From the NCBI RefSeq assembly GCF_010731855.1, contig NZ_AP022620.1, positions 5,580,001 to 5,644,000 of the forward strand: a stretch of 64,000 bases of DNA. Reading direction: 5' to 3'. Under the pieces are notes generated by a model that was not told the DNA's origin, did no database searches, and was given only the letters and a program-made list of their open reading frames with translations. The position numbers were made by a program, and so were the translations under genes. The stretch is from Mycolicibacterium anyangense (GTDB lineage Bacteria > Actinomycetota > Actinomycetes > Mycobacteriales > Mycobacteriaceae). How positions within the stretch are numbered: the first letter of the stretch is position 1; every line of letters begins with the position of its first letter. Below are positions 18,880 through 28,080 of the stretch, in pieces.

Positions 18880-21800
18880 ATGACCACCGCCGACCGCGTG
18901 GACCCCGGTTCACTGGCCGCCCTCACCGATCCGGACGCGCTGCTGGCGCCGGGGCTGCGTGGCACCGTGCGGATCGTCGGTGGGCCCGGCACCGGCAAGA
19001 GCGGCCTGCTGGTGGCGGCCGCCGCGGGGCATATCTCGGCCGGGACGGACCCGGAATCGGTTCTGCTGCTGACGGGTTCGGGCCGGCTGGCCGCCGCCGC
19101 CCGCAGCGCGCTGACGGCCCGGCTGCTCAAGGCCCGCTCGGCCGAGCCCTGCCGGGCGGTGGTGCGTGAGCCCTTGGTGCGCTCGCTGCACAGCTACGCG
19201 TTCTCGGTACTGCGCCAGGCTGCGGCCCGCGCGGGCGACCCACCGCCGCGTCTGGTCACCGGCGCCGAGCAGGACGGCATCATCCGCGAGCTGCTGGCCG
19301 GTGACCTCATCGATGGTGATGCGTCGGTGTCGCGCTGGCCGGTGCAGCTGCGGCCCGCGCTCGGCACCGCCGGGTTCGCCACCGAGCTGCGTGACCTGCT
19401 CGCCCGCTGTGCCGAAAGAGGCGTCGACCCCTTGCAGTTGCAGCGGCTCGGCCGGCTCTCGGGCCGCGCCGAATGGGCTGCCGCAGGCCGGTTCGCCCAG
19501 CAGTACGAGCAGGTGATGCTGTTGCGTGCGGCGGTCGGTACGGCCGCACCGCAGGCCACCGTTCCCGCGCTGGGGGCGGCCGAACTCGTCGGCGCCGCCC
19601 TGGAGGCACTGGCTGCTGACGCCGAGCTGCTCGCTGCGGAGCGCGCGCGGGTCCGGCTGCTGCTCGTCGACGATGCCCAACATCTCGACCCGCAGGCCGC
19701 CCGGCTGGTGCGGGTGCTGGCCGCCGGAGCCGAGCTGACGCTGCTCGCCGGTGACCCGAACCAGGCGGTGTTCGGCTTCCGCGGGGCGGATCCGGAATTG
19801 TTGACGGCCACCGGCAACGCGGTTCTGGAGCTGGATCGCTCCCACCGCTGCGCGCCCGCGGTGGCTCGTGCTATCAGCGGTATCGCCGCGGGCCTGCCGG
19901 GCAGCGGCACATGGCGGGCACTGGATTCGGCGGGGGAGGGTGGCTCGGTCACGGTGCGGGTCGCCGCCTCCGTGCACGCCGAATCTGCTCTGATCGCCGA
20001 CCGGCTGCGCCGCGCGCACCTCGTCGAGGGGGTGCCGTGGTCGCAGCTCGCGGTCATCGTGCGTTCGGCATCGGCTGCTGCGGCGTTGACCCGCGCGCTG
20101 GCCGGTGCCGGTGTCCCGGTCACCTCACCGTCGGTCGCCGGCCCCATCGGTGAGCAGCCGGCCGCCCGCGCGTTGCTTACCGTGCTCGCCGCCACCTGCA
20201 ACGGTCTGGATGGTGAGCAGGCGCTGGCTCTGGTGACGGGCCCCATCGGCCGGGTCGACCCGGTGTCGCTGCGCCAGCTGCGACGAGCCTTGCGGCGCAG
20301 TGCCGGTGACCCGGCCCGCGACTTCGGCGGCCTTCTCGTCGCGGCGCTCACCGCCGGGGTGCCGGACCTGCCGGCCACGCTGGCCCGCCCGGTCAACCGG
20401 GTCCGCGCTGTCCTGGCCGCCGCCGCCCGGGCCCACCGCGCCACCAGCGATCCGCGCTACACGCTGTGGCAGGCGTGGGAACGCAGCGGCCTGCAGCGCC
20501 GTTGGCTGTCGTCCGCCGAACACGGCGGCACCGAAGGGGCAGCTGCGGATCGCAACCTGGCCGCCGTGACGGCCTTGTTCGATCTTTCCGACGACTACGT
20601 CTCGCGTACCACGGGTGCCTCGTTGCGCGGGCTGCTCGACCATGTCGCTGCCCTGCAGCTGCCGCCGGTGGCCGCCGACTCGGTTACCCGGACCGAGACG
20701 GTCGCGGTGCTCAGCCCACACGCCGCGCTCGACCGGGATTGGGAACTGGTAGTCATCGCCGGCATGCAGGATGGCTTGTGGCCCAACACCACTCCGCGCG
20801 GCGGCGTGCTGGGCACCCAGCGGTTGCTCGATGTTCTCGACGGGTTGGGTGACGACGTCTCGGTGCGGGCACCGCTGCTGGCCGAGGAACGCCGCCTGCT
20901 GATCGCCGCGATGGGCCGGGCCAGGCGTGCACTGCTTGTCACCGCGGTCGACAGTGAGGAAGGGGACGACGCGGCGCTACCCTCACCGTTCGTCGACGAG
21001 ATCGCCCAATGGTCCACCGAAGAGGGTGCGGTACCGGCGGTTGCGCCGGTGTCCGCGCCGCCCGTGCTGTCGCCCGCGGCGGTGGTGGGCCGGCTGCGGG
21101 CCGTGGTGTGCGCTGCGGACGGCACGGTCGACGAGCAGCAAAGGATCAATGCGGCACGGCAATTGGCCAGACTGGCCGCCGAAGGAGTGCCCGGCGCCGA
21201 CCCGGCGCAGTGGTACGGCATGACGGCGGTGAGCAGCGAGCAGCCGCTGTGGTCGGGTGAGCAGCACACCGTGACGCTGAGCCCGTCCACCTTGCAGACG
21301 CTCACCGACTGCCCGCTGCGCTGGCTGGCTGAGCGGCACGGCGGTGGTGACCGCCGCGAGCTGCGCTCCACCCTCGGCTCCCTGGTGCACGCGTTGATCG
21401 CCGAATCCGGCAAGGATGTCGACCAGCTTGTCGAGGCACTCGAAAAGCATTGGTCCGCTGTGCCGTTCGACTCGTCCTGGTATGCCGACAACGAACTGGA
21501 CCGGCACCGCGCCATGCTGGAGGCGTTCGTCGCCTGGCGGGCGGCCAGCCGGCACGAACTGACCGAGGTCGGCACCGAGGTGGACGTCGACGGAGTCGTC
21601 GCCGAGCCGGGTGAGGACGGCCCCGGCGTGCGGGTGCGCGGCCGGGTGGACCGCCTGGAGCGCGACCCGGAGGGCAGGCTGGTGATCGTCGACGTCAAGA
21701 CCGGCAAGAGCCCGGTCACCAAGGACGATGCGCAGCGCCACGCCCAGTTGGGCTTCTACCAACTCGCGGTCGCCGAGGGCGCACTCGGCGACGACGATCA

Positions 21801-22035
21801 GCCCGGTGGCGGCCGGCTGGTCTACATCGGCAAGCCCAGCGCCGGCGGGGCGACCGAGCGGGATCAGTCCGCGCTCACCGACGACAGCCACGCCCAATGG
21901 CGGCAGACGGTTCGCGACGCGGCGGCCGCCACCGCGGGACCGCACTTCACCGCCCGGGTCAACGACGGCTGCTCGCACTGCCCGATGCGGCCGTCCTGTC
22001 CCGCGCACCTTGCACCCCGGACGGAGCCGTCATGA
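18880..22035 (+). CDS. adnA: AdnA subunit of the AdnAB helicase-nuclease
   Basis: The 1051-aa protein has an N-terminal UvrD-like module (Walker A GGPGTGKS, about 29) whose motif II is LLVDDAQHLDPQ instead of DEYQD. The C-terminal RecB-type nuclease has VIVDVKTGK (about 934). Cysteines at LTDCPLRW (about 810) and CSHCPMRPSC (about 1030) fit an AddB-like iron-sulfur staple. AdnAB resects double-strand breaks in mycobacteria. ATG 18880 matches known length; the frame is open upstream only opposite lipV. The stop overlaps adnB (ATGA). Confidence 0.92.
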   Translation: MTTADRVDPGSLAALTDPDALLAPGLRGTVRIVGGPGTGKSGLLVAAAAGHISAGTDPESVLLLTGSGRLAAAARSALTARLLKARSAEPCRAVVREPLVRSLHSYAFSVLRQAAARAGDPPPRLVTGAEQDGIIRELLAGDLIDGDASVSRWPVQLRPALGTAGFATELRDLLARCAERGVDPLQLQRLGRLSGRAEWAAAGRFAQQYEQVMLLRAAVGTAAPQATVPALGAAELVGAALEALAADAELLAAERARVRLLLVDDAQHLDPQAARLVRVLAAGAELTLLAGDPNQAVFGFRGADPELLTATGNAVLELDRSHRCAPAVARAISGIAAGLPGSGTWRALDSAGEGGSVTVRVAASVHAESALIADRLRRAHLVEGVPWSQLAVIVRSASAAAALTRALAGAGVPVTSPSVAGPIGEQPAARALLTVLAATCNGLDGEQALALVTGPIGRVDPVSLRQLRRALRRSAGDPARDFGGLLVAALTAGVPDLPATLARPVNRVRAVLAAAARAHRATSDPRYTLWQAWERSGLQRRWLSSAEHGGTEGAAADRNLAAVTALFDLSDDYVSRTTGASLRGLLDHVAALQLPPVAADSVTRTETVAVLSPHAALDRDWELVVIAGMQDGLWPNTTPRGGVLGTQRLLDVLDGLGDDVSVRAPLLAEERRLLIAAMGRARRALLVTAVDSEEGDDAALPSPFVDEIAQWSTEEGAVPAVAPVSAPPVLSPAAVVGRLRAVVCAADGTVDEQQRINAARQLARLAAEGVPGADPAQWYGMTAVSSEQPLWSGEQHTVTLSPSTLQTLTDCPLRWLAERHGGGDRRELRSTLGSLVHALIAESGKDVDQLVEALEKHWSAVPFDSSWYADNELDRHRAMLEAFVAWRAASRHELTEVGTEVDVDGVVAEPGEDGPGVRVRGRVDRLERDPEGRLVIVDVKTGKSPVTKDDAQRHAQLGFYQLAVAEGALGDDDQPGGGRLVYIGKPSAGGATERDQSALTDDSHAQWRQTVRDAAAATAGPHFTARVNDGCSHCPMRPSCPAHLAPRTEPS

Positions 22036-25000
22036 TCTACAGCCCGGCGGAACTCGCTGCTGCCCTTGGTGTTCCGACTCCCACCGACGAGCAGGCCGCG
22101 GTCATCGCGGCGCCGCCGGGCCCAGTGGTGGTGATCGCCGGTGCTGGTGCCGGCAAGACCGAGACGATGGCGGCGCGGGTGGTCTGGTTGGTGGCCAACG
22201 GCTTCGCCGAGCCCGGCCAGGTGCTGGGCCTGACGTTCACCCGCAAGGCGGCCGGTCAGCTGCTGCGCCGGGTGCGTTCTCGGCTGGCCCGGCTGGCCGG
22301 CCACCTGGGGGCGCCGGCCGCCGTCGGCGCACCCACCGTCAGCACCTACCACGCGTTCGCCGGCACGCTGCTGCGCGAGTACGGCCTGCTGCTGCCGGTC
22401 GAACCCGATGCCCGGCTGCTCAGCGAGACCGAGATGTGGCAGCTGGCCTACGACGTGGTGTGTTCCCATCCCGGACCGCTGGACACCGACAAGGACCCGG
22501 CCAAGGTCACGACGATGGTGCTGCGGCTGGCCGGTGAACTGGCCGAGCACCTGGTCGATACTGAGCAACTCCGCGACACCCACGTCGAACTGGAACGCCT
22601 CGTACACACCCTGCCCGCCGGCCGCTACCAGCGTGACCGCGGCCCCAGCCAGTTCCTGCTCGGCATGCTGGCCACCCAGACCGAACGCGCTGCCCTGGTT
22701 CCGCTCATCGACGCCGTGCACCGCCGCATGCGCGCCGAGAAGGTGATGGACTTCGGCTCCCAGATGTCGGCGGCGGCCCGGCTGGCGGCCGGCTGCCCGC
22801 AGGTCGGCGCCCAGCTGCGCGAGCGCTACCGGGTGGTGCTGCTCGACGAATACCAGGACACCGGCCATGCCCAGCGGATTGCGTTGTCCGCGTTGTTCGG
22901 TGGGGGAGCCGACGACGCTCTGGCACTGACGGCGGTCGGTGATCCGATCCAGTCCATCTACGGCTGGCGCGGTGCCTCGGCCACCAATCTGCCACGCTTC
23001 ACCACCGACTTCCCGCTGTCCGACGGCAGCCCGGCACCTACGCTGGAGCTGCGCACCAGCTGGCGCAACCCGCCGACCACCCTGCACGTCGCCAACGAGG
23101 TCTCCGCGGAGGCTCGCCGCCGGTCGGTGGCGGTGCGGCCACTGCAGGCCCGTCCGGGTGCCGATCCGGGCACGGTCACCTGCGCTCTGCTCACCGATGT
23201 CGCCACCGAACGCGAATGGGTGGCCGACCGCATCGCGCAGCGGTACGCGCAGGCAGACAAGCAGGGCAACCCACCACCGACGGCCGCGGTTCTGGTGCGG
23301 CGCAACGCCGATGCCGGACCGATGGCCGAGGCGCTGACCGCCCGCGGTGTCCCGGTCGAGGTGGTCGGACTGGCCGGATTGCTGTCCATCCCGGAGGTCT
23401 CCGACATGGTGGCGATGCTGCGTCTGGTCGTGGACCCGGCCGCCGGCGCGGCCGCGATGCAGGTGCTGACCGGGCCGCGCTGGCGCCTGGGCGCCCACGA
23501 CATCGCCGCGCTGTGGCGTCGTGCGCTCACCCTCGACGGGCAACGCGGCGCGGCCGGCAGCCTGGAGCAGATCATCGCCGGTGCGGCCCCCGACGCCGAT
23601 GCCGCAAGCCTGGCCGACGCGCTGGCCGACCCGGGCCCCGCGGGCGCCTACTCCGAGGACGGGTATCGGCGGATCACCGAACTTGCCGACGAATTGGCCC
23701 GGCTGCGAACACTGTTGAGTCACCCGGTCACCGACCTGGTCGCCGAGGTGCGTCGCACCCTGGGCGTCGAGGTCGAGGCGCGTGCGGCCAGGCCGGTCGC
23801 CGCGGGCTGGACCGGTGCCGAACACCTGGACCGGTTCGCCGCTGTCGTCGCCGACTACACCCAGCGGCCCGGCGTCGGTGCCGAGGCGCTGCTGGCCTAT
23901 CTCGACGCCGCGATGACCATCGAGAACGGGCTGGCGCCGGCGGAGGTCAGCGTCGCCTCCGACCGGGTCCAGATCCTCACGGTGCACGCCGCCAAGGGAC
24001 TGGAATGGCAGGTGGTCGCCGTCCCGCACCTGGCTGCGCGGGTGTTCCCGTCGACCGCGTCGAAACGCACCTGGCTGTCCGACCCGTCCGACCTGCCGCC
24101 GCTGCTGCGCGGGGATCGTGCCCACGAGGGGCTGCACGGGGTGCCGGTGCTGGACAGCTCGTCAGTCAGCGATCGTAAAGGCTTGTCGGACAGCATCATC
24201 GCGCACCGAGATCAGTTGGGGCAGCGTCGCATCGACGAGGAGCGCCGGCTGCTGTACGTGGCGATCACCCGCGCCGAGGACACCCTGTTGCTGTCCGGCC
24301 ACCACTGGGGCGCCACCGAATCCAAGCCGCGTGGTCCCTCGGACTTCCTGGTCGAGATCAAGGAGATCATCGACGCCGCCGCGGCAGCCGGCCGACCGTG
24401 CGGGGAGGTCGAGCACTGGGCGCCGGCACCCGCCGACGGCGAGCCGAACCCGTTGCAGCGCATCACCCGTGAGGCGGTATGGCCCGCCGATCCGCTCGGT
24501 CACAGCCGCGGCGCTGTCGAGCGCGGCGCGGCCCTGGTGAGCGCCGCACTATCGGGTGCGCTCCCCGCGGGCGACGACAACGACCCCGAAGGCTGGGCCG
24601 CCGATGTCGACGCACTGCTGGCCGAACGCGCTCGCAATGCCGCACCGCCGGCCCCCGATCTGCCCGGGCAGTTGTCGGTCAGCGCGCTGGTCGAACTCGA
24701 CCGCGATCCGGTGGGCGCGGCCCGGCGGCTGACCCGCCGGCTGCCGTCGCGGCCGGATCCACATGCGATGCTGGGCACCGCCTTCCACGAATGGGTGCAG
24801 CGGTTCTACGGTGCCGAGCGGCTGTTCGACCTCGACGACCTGCCCGGTGCGGTGGACGACACACCCACCCAGACCGTCGAACTGGCCGCCCTGCAGCAGA
24901 CGTTCACCGCGTCACCATGGGCGCTGCGTACCCCGCTCGACGTCGAGGTGCCGTTCGAGATGGCCATCGGCGAGACCGTGGTGCGCGGACGGATCGACGC

Positions 25001-25292
25001 CGTGTTCGCCGATCCCGACGGCGGGATGACCGTCGTCGACTGGAAGACCGGCGAGCCACCGGCCGACGACGAGGCCAGGAAGCACGCCGCCGTCCAGCTC
25101 GCGGTCTACCGGCTGGCATGGGCGGCGATCAAGAACTGCCCGGAGTCAGACGTCCGAGCAGCATTCCACTATGTGCGTCACGGCGTCACCGTGAGGCCGG
25201 AAAACCTCGCCGGCCCAGAGGAATTGGTGGCGCTCTTGGAAGGCGCTGCCGCACCGAGAGAACCGGTCAAGGTCACCGAGAACGCACAGTAA
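22032..25292 (+). CDS. adnB: AdnB subunit of the AdnAB helicase-nuclease
   Basis: The 1086-aa protein has a complete superfamily I motor: Q-motif TPTDEQAAVI, Walker A AGAGAGKTETM (about 36-46), LLDEYQDTGHAQR (motif II, about 272), GDPIQSIYGWRGA (motif III), [13 protein letters not shown] and LLYVAITRAEDTL (motifs V/VI). A C-terminal RecB nuclease follows with VVDWKTGEPP (about 1001). In AdnAB this subunit is the lead motor; both subunits carry nucleases. Its start overlaps the adnA stop by 4 nt. Confidence 0.94.
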   Translation: MIYSPAELAAALGVPTPTDEQAAVIAAPPGPVVVIAGAGAGKTETMAARVVWLVANGFAEPGQVLGLTFTRKAAGQLLRRVRSRLARLAGHLGAPAAVGAPTVSTYHAFAGTLLREYGLLLPVEPDARLLSETEMWQLAYDVVCSHPGPLDTDKDPAKVTTMVLRLAGELAEHLVDTEQLRDTHVELERLVHTLPAGRYQRDRGPSQFLLGMLATQTERAALVPLIDAVHRRMRAEKVMDFGSQMSAAARLAAGCPQVGAQLRERYRVVLLDEYQDTGHAQRIALSALFGGGADDALALTAVGDPIQSIYGWRGASATNLPRFTTDFPLSDGSPAPTLELRTSWRNPPTTLHVANEVSAEARRRSVAVRPLQARPGADPGTVTCALLTDVATEREWVADRIAQRYAQADKQGNPPPTAAVLVRRNADAGPMAEALTARGVPVEVVGLAGLLSIPEVSDMVAMLRLVVDPAAGAAAMQVLTGPRWRLGAHDIAALWRRALTLDGQRGAAGSLEQIIAGAAPDADAASLADALADPGPAGAYSEDGYRRITELADELARLRTLLSHPVTDLVAEVRRTLGVEVEARAARPVAAGWTGAEHLDRFAAVVADYTQRPGVGAEALLAYLDAAMTIENGLAPAEVSVASDRVQILTVHAAKGLEWQVVAVPHLAARVFPSTASKRTWLSDPSDLPPLLRGDRAHEGLHGVPVLDSSSVSDRKGLSDSIIAHRDQLGQRRIDEERRLLYVAITRAEDTLLLSGHHWGATESKPRGPSDFLVEIKEIIDAAAAAGRPCGEVEHWAPAPADGEPNPLQRITREAVWPADPLGHSRGAVERGAALVSAALSGALPAGDDNDPEGWAADVDALLAERARNAAPPAPDLPGQLSVSALVELDRDPVGAARRLTRRLPSRPDPHAMLGTAFHEWVQRFYGAERLFDLDDLPGAVDDTPTQTVELAALQQTFTASPWALRTPLDVEVPFEMAIGETVVRGRIDAVFADPDGGMTVVDWKTGEPPADDEARKHAAVQLAVYRLAWAAIKNCPESDVRAAFHYVRHGVTVRPENLAGPEELVALLEGAAAPREPVKVTENAQ

Positions 25293-25374
25293 TTTGGGAT
25301 CGGTAGCTTCGGCGGTCTTGTGCACTTACCGCATCGATGCCGCAGGGTGCGGCGCATTCGGGAAAGAGCACAGC

Positions 25375-25740
25375 ATGAAGACCACCCATGGGCGCAAGCG
25401 GATCATCGCAGCGGCGCTGACGTCTGCCGGCGTTGCGGTCATCGGCATGGGACTTACCGCGGGAACCGCCCAGGCAAGCGTCGACCCGAGCGGACCCTAT
25501 TCGTGGTGCCCCGGCGACCCGCCGGTGGAGACCGGAAACAAGCGGACGAACCCCGTGATCTGGGACAACAATGTCTGCCACTCGTATTTCATCGTCTACC
25601 ACGGCCAGGGCAATGTCGCCCAGAACATCTGGGATGGGCCGAACCCGCCCGGACCGCCTCCGGGACAGGGCTTCCTTCCGCCACCGCCGATTCCGGCGGG
25701 GTGGTGCTGGGGCTTGTTCTTTCCCTCGCCCTGCCCCTAG
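25375..25740 (+). CDS. Small secreted proline-rich mycobacterial protein
   Basis: The 121-aa protein has a Sec signal peptide (KTTHGRKR basic tip, hydrophobic AAALTSAGVAVIGMGLTAG, cleavage likely near AQA at about 34). The mature part has four cysteines (WCPGD, NVCHS, GWCWG, SPCP) and a Pro-rich tail (PPGPPPGQG, LPPPPIP). It resembles the many small exported mycobacterial proteins of unknown function. It is 82 nt downstream of adnB. Confidence 0.7.
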   Translation: MKTTHGRKRIIAAALTSAGVAVIGMGLTAGTAQASVDPSGPYSWCPGDPPVETGNKRTNPVIWDNNVCHSYFIVYHGQGNVAQNIWDGPNPPGPPPGQGFLPPPPIPAGWCWGLFFPSPCP

Positions 25741-25742
25741 CG

Positions 25743-26309
25743 CTATTTCGCGGTGAATGCCCGTTCGACGAACAACTCGAGGTCGGAGTCGCTGACGCCC
25801 AGGCCGAGCAGGTGGCGCAAGTAGATCGGTGCGAGGATGCAGTCGACGATGACCGTGTACTCCATCGGGGGTTCACCGCGGTCACGGCTGCGATCGAGCA
25901 TCGCCTGAAATTGCATCGCCCGGTGGATCAGAAACGACTGCCGTTGCTCAGCCGTCATGTCCGCGGCGCCAATCAACGCCTGCAGGAACGCCAATCGGCC
26001 CGGCCTGCCGATCTCGGCGGCGGCCGTTCGGGCGTAGGCCAGCAGATCGCCCCGCAATGATCCGGTGTCGGGCATAGGTGCGGTCTCTGCGAGCCTGGCC
26101 GCCTCGACGTCGAGGATGACCGCCTCCAGGCTGCCCCAGCGCCGGTAGATGCTCGTCGGATTGATACCGGCACGTCGCGCTACATCGGCGACGGTGAAAC
26201 CGCCGGGACCTGACTCGACCAGCAGTTCATCTACCGCTTCGTGAACTGCCGCCACTACTCGGGCGCTTCGCCCGCCGGGGCGACGGCGCACCTCCACGTT
26301 CTCAGCCAC
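25743..26309 (-). CDS. TetR-family transcriptional regulator
   Basis: The 188-aa protein has a TetR_N HTH (VHEAVDELLVESG, then TVADVARRAGINPTSIYRRW, about 20-60) and a TetR_C-like helical domain. It is divergent from the alpha/beta hydrolase at 26399, and the 89-bp gap holds two dyads. It likely represses that gene and itself in response to the hydrolase substrate. Confidence 0.88.
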   Translation of the reverse strand: MAENVEVRRRPGGRSARVVAAVHEAVDELLVESGPGGFTVADVARRAGINPTSIYRRWGSLEAVILDVEAARLAETAPMPDTGSLRGDLLAYARTAAAEIGRPGRLAFLQALIGAADMTAEQRQSFLIHRAMQFQAMLDRSRDRGEPPMEYTVIVDCILAPIYLRHLLGLGVSDSDLELFVERAFTAK

Positions 26310-26320
26310 GCGACAACCTT

Positions 26321-26340
26321 AAAGCATTAACTCTTGCTTT
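26321..26340. promoter_or_regulatory. Operator-like dyad near the TetR start
   Basis: AAAGCA (26321-26326) and TGCTTT (26335-26340) form a perfect inverted repeat with an 8-nt spacer, 11 nt upstream of the divergent TetR start codon. Confidence 0.5.
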
Positions 26341-26364
26341 TGTAGCGCCATCACCGTATCGTCG

Positions 26365-26390
26365 CTTAAAGCAACTGGAATTGATTTAAG
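26365..26390. promoter_or_regulatory. Operator-like dyad near the hydrolase start
   Basis: CTTAAA (26365-26370) and TTTAAG (26385-26390) form an inverted repeat. CTTAAAGCA is shared with the first dyad (26318-26326), suggesting that one regulator binds both. The second arm overlaps the AAGGAGA ribosome-binding site (26388-26394) of the hydrolase. Confidence 0.48.
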
Positions 26391-26398
26391 GAGACCTC

Positions 26399-27628
26399 AT
26401 GGAGCCCGTCATGTTCGCCGATGACACCTCGTTCTGGTTCGAGACCCTGCGGGTGCTCGGAGCAACCGCGTACGGTGGCGCCGACATCGGTGAGGTGCTC
26501 ACCACGGCGCAAGCCATCACCGCAGGCGACTACGACAGCTGGTACGACCAGTGGCTGGCCACCGCGGACTGGGTGACCGCTGAGGCTGAAAAGGCGCTAG
26601 CGGCAGGGCATTTCGTGAGTGCGCGAGACGGTCTGATGCGCGCAAGCAACTATTACCGTTCGGCGGACTTCTACCTACACGCCAACCCGAGCGATCCGCG
26701 CATCGCCCACGCATACATCCGGGCTCGCGAGACGTTCATCGCGGGCGCCGCCCTGCTCGATCCGCCCGTCGAACCCATCGAGATTCCCTACGACAACACC
26801 GTGTTGCGCGGCTACTTCTATCCCGCGGTCGGTCGCACCGACAGTGGGCCGATCCCGACGATCATCATGCACAGCGGCTTCGACGGCACCTGCGAAGAGA
26901 TGCACTGGATGGGTGCGGCGGCCGCGCAAGAGCGCGGCTACAACGTCGTCACCTTCGACGGCCCGGGTCAGCCCGCGGCACTGCACTTCGACGGCCTGGT
27001 CTTCCGGCCGGATTGGGACCACGTCGTCACACCGGTGCTCGACTGGGTTTTGAACCGTCCCGATGTCGACTCCGAGCGGGTCGTCTTGTTCGGCGCCTCC
27101 ATGGGTGGAGTGCTGGCGCCGCGCGCGGCCGCATATGAGCATCGCCTTGCCGCGTGCATCGCATTTGACGGTGTCTACGACATGGGCCTCACCGCGCTCG
27201 GGTGGATCCCCGGTGACCGGACCGAGACCGAGGCCATGTTGCGGGCCGAGGCCGCCCCGGAGGCCGACGCGGTGATCGAGCAACTGATGGCGGCCAATCC
27301 CAATATCCGTTGGGCGGCAACGCATGGCCAGTACGCCCTGGGCGTCGAGAGTCCCCGGGCGCTGTTCGCGGCGTTCCTCGACTACACGCTCGCCGGCGGC
27401 ATCGCCGAGCAGATCACCTGCCCGACTCTGGTGTGCGAGGCCGCTAGTGACATCTTCTTCGAAGGACAGCCGCAGCTGCTGTTCGATCACCTCACCTGCC
27501 CGAAGGCGCTGGTGAAGTTCACCGACGCCGAGGGCGCCGGTGCGCACTGCCAGGTCGGTGCGGCACGCTTGGCCAACGCCCGCATCTTCGACTGGCTCGA
27601 CGAGACGCTGGCCGCGCCCGCCCGCTAG
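26399..27628 (+). CDS. Alpha/beta hydrolase (FrsA/dihydroxypseudooxynicotine-hydrolase-like)
   Basis: The 409-aa protein has a helical N-terminal region (about 1-120, SARDGLMRASNYYRSADFYL) and a C-terminal alpha/beta hydrolase domain: IIMHSGFDGTCEE oxyanion loop, GPGQ turn, nucleophile FGASMGGV (Ser near 235), and a C-terminal Asp and His (EAASDIFFEG, GAGAHCQVG). This layout matches 2,6-dihydroxypseudooxynicotine hydrolase-like C-C hydrolases and FrsA-type esterases; the substrate is unknown. It is likely controlled by the divergent TetR. Confidence 0.8.
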   Translation: MEPVMFADDTSFWFETLRVLGATAYGGADIGEVLTTAQAITAGDYDSWYDQWLATADWVTAEAEKALAAGHFVSARDGLMRASNYYRSADFYLHANPSDPRIAHAYIRARETFIAGAALLDPPVEPIEIPYDNTVLRGYFYPAVGRTDSGPIPTIIMHSGFDGTCEEMHWMGAAAAQERGYNVVTFDGPGQPAALHFDGLVFRPDWDHVVTPVLDWVLNRPDVDSERVVLFGASMGGVLAPRAAAYEHRLAACIAFDGVYDMGLTALGWIPGDRTETEAMLRAEAAPEADAVIEQLMAANPNIRWAATHGQYALGVESPRALFAAFLDYTLAGGIAEQITCPTLVCEAASDIFFEGQPQLLFDHLTCPKALVKFTDAEGAGAHCQVGAARLANARIFDWLDETLAAPAR

Positions 27629-28029
27629 TACTTCGGAGCGTTGCGCCGGATCGCGATCGCCTGAGTGATCATCGGAATCTGCAGCGGCAACCGGGCCAGC
27701 GCGGCGATCTTCATCGGCCACGGCTTGTCCCACCACAGCCGCACCATGTTGATGTTGGCCGGGAACACCGCCAGGTACAGCGCGATCGCGGCCAGCGCAC
27801 CGGCCCGACGGGTTCGCGGGATCGCCAACATCGCGCCGATTCCCACCTCGGCAACCCCGGAGGCATAGGTGTAGAAGCGCGGATCCCCGGGCAGCTCGGC
27901 GGGCACGATGCCGTCGAACGGCTTGGGTGCGGCGAAGTGGCCGAGGCCGATCGCGATCAGCATCGCCGCCGCGCGGTAGGCGGGCAGCTGGCTTGTGGTG
28001 CGTGCGGGGTCCGGTGTCGTCGTCGGCAT
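27625..28029 (-). CDS. DoxX-like four-helix membrane protein
   Basis: The 134-aa protein has four hydrophobic segments (about 18-34, 55-72, 78-95 and 108-125) with LIAIGLGHFAAPKPFDGIVP and YTYASGVAEVGIGAML, resembling DoxX/MauE-type small membrane proteins. No specific function can be assigned. Its stop overlaps the converging hydrolase by 4 nt. Confidence 0.72.
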   Translation of the reverse strand: MPTTTPDPARTTSQLPAYRAAAMLIAIGLGHFAAPKPFDGIVPAELPGDPRFYTYASGVAEVGIGAMLAIPRTRRAGALAAIALYLAVFPANINMVRLWWDKPWPMKIAALARLPLQIPMITQAIAIRRNAPKY

Positions 28030-28080
28030 GGGTACATAATGCTCATGTGGTAGCAGCCGGGCGCAAGATGATGGGGTCGC

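Noticed and set aside
21864..24137. 757-codon minus-strand frame across adnA/adnB
   Set aside because: Antisense shadow with repetitive Gly/Gln/Arg composition typical of GC-rich opposite strands.
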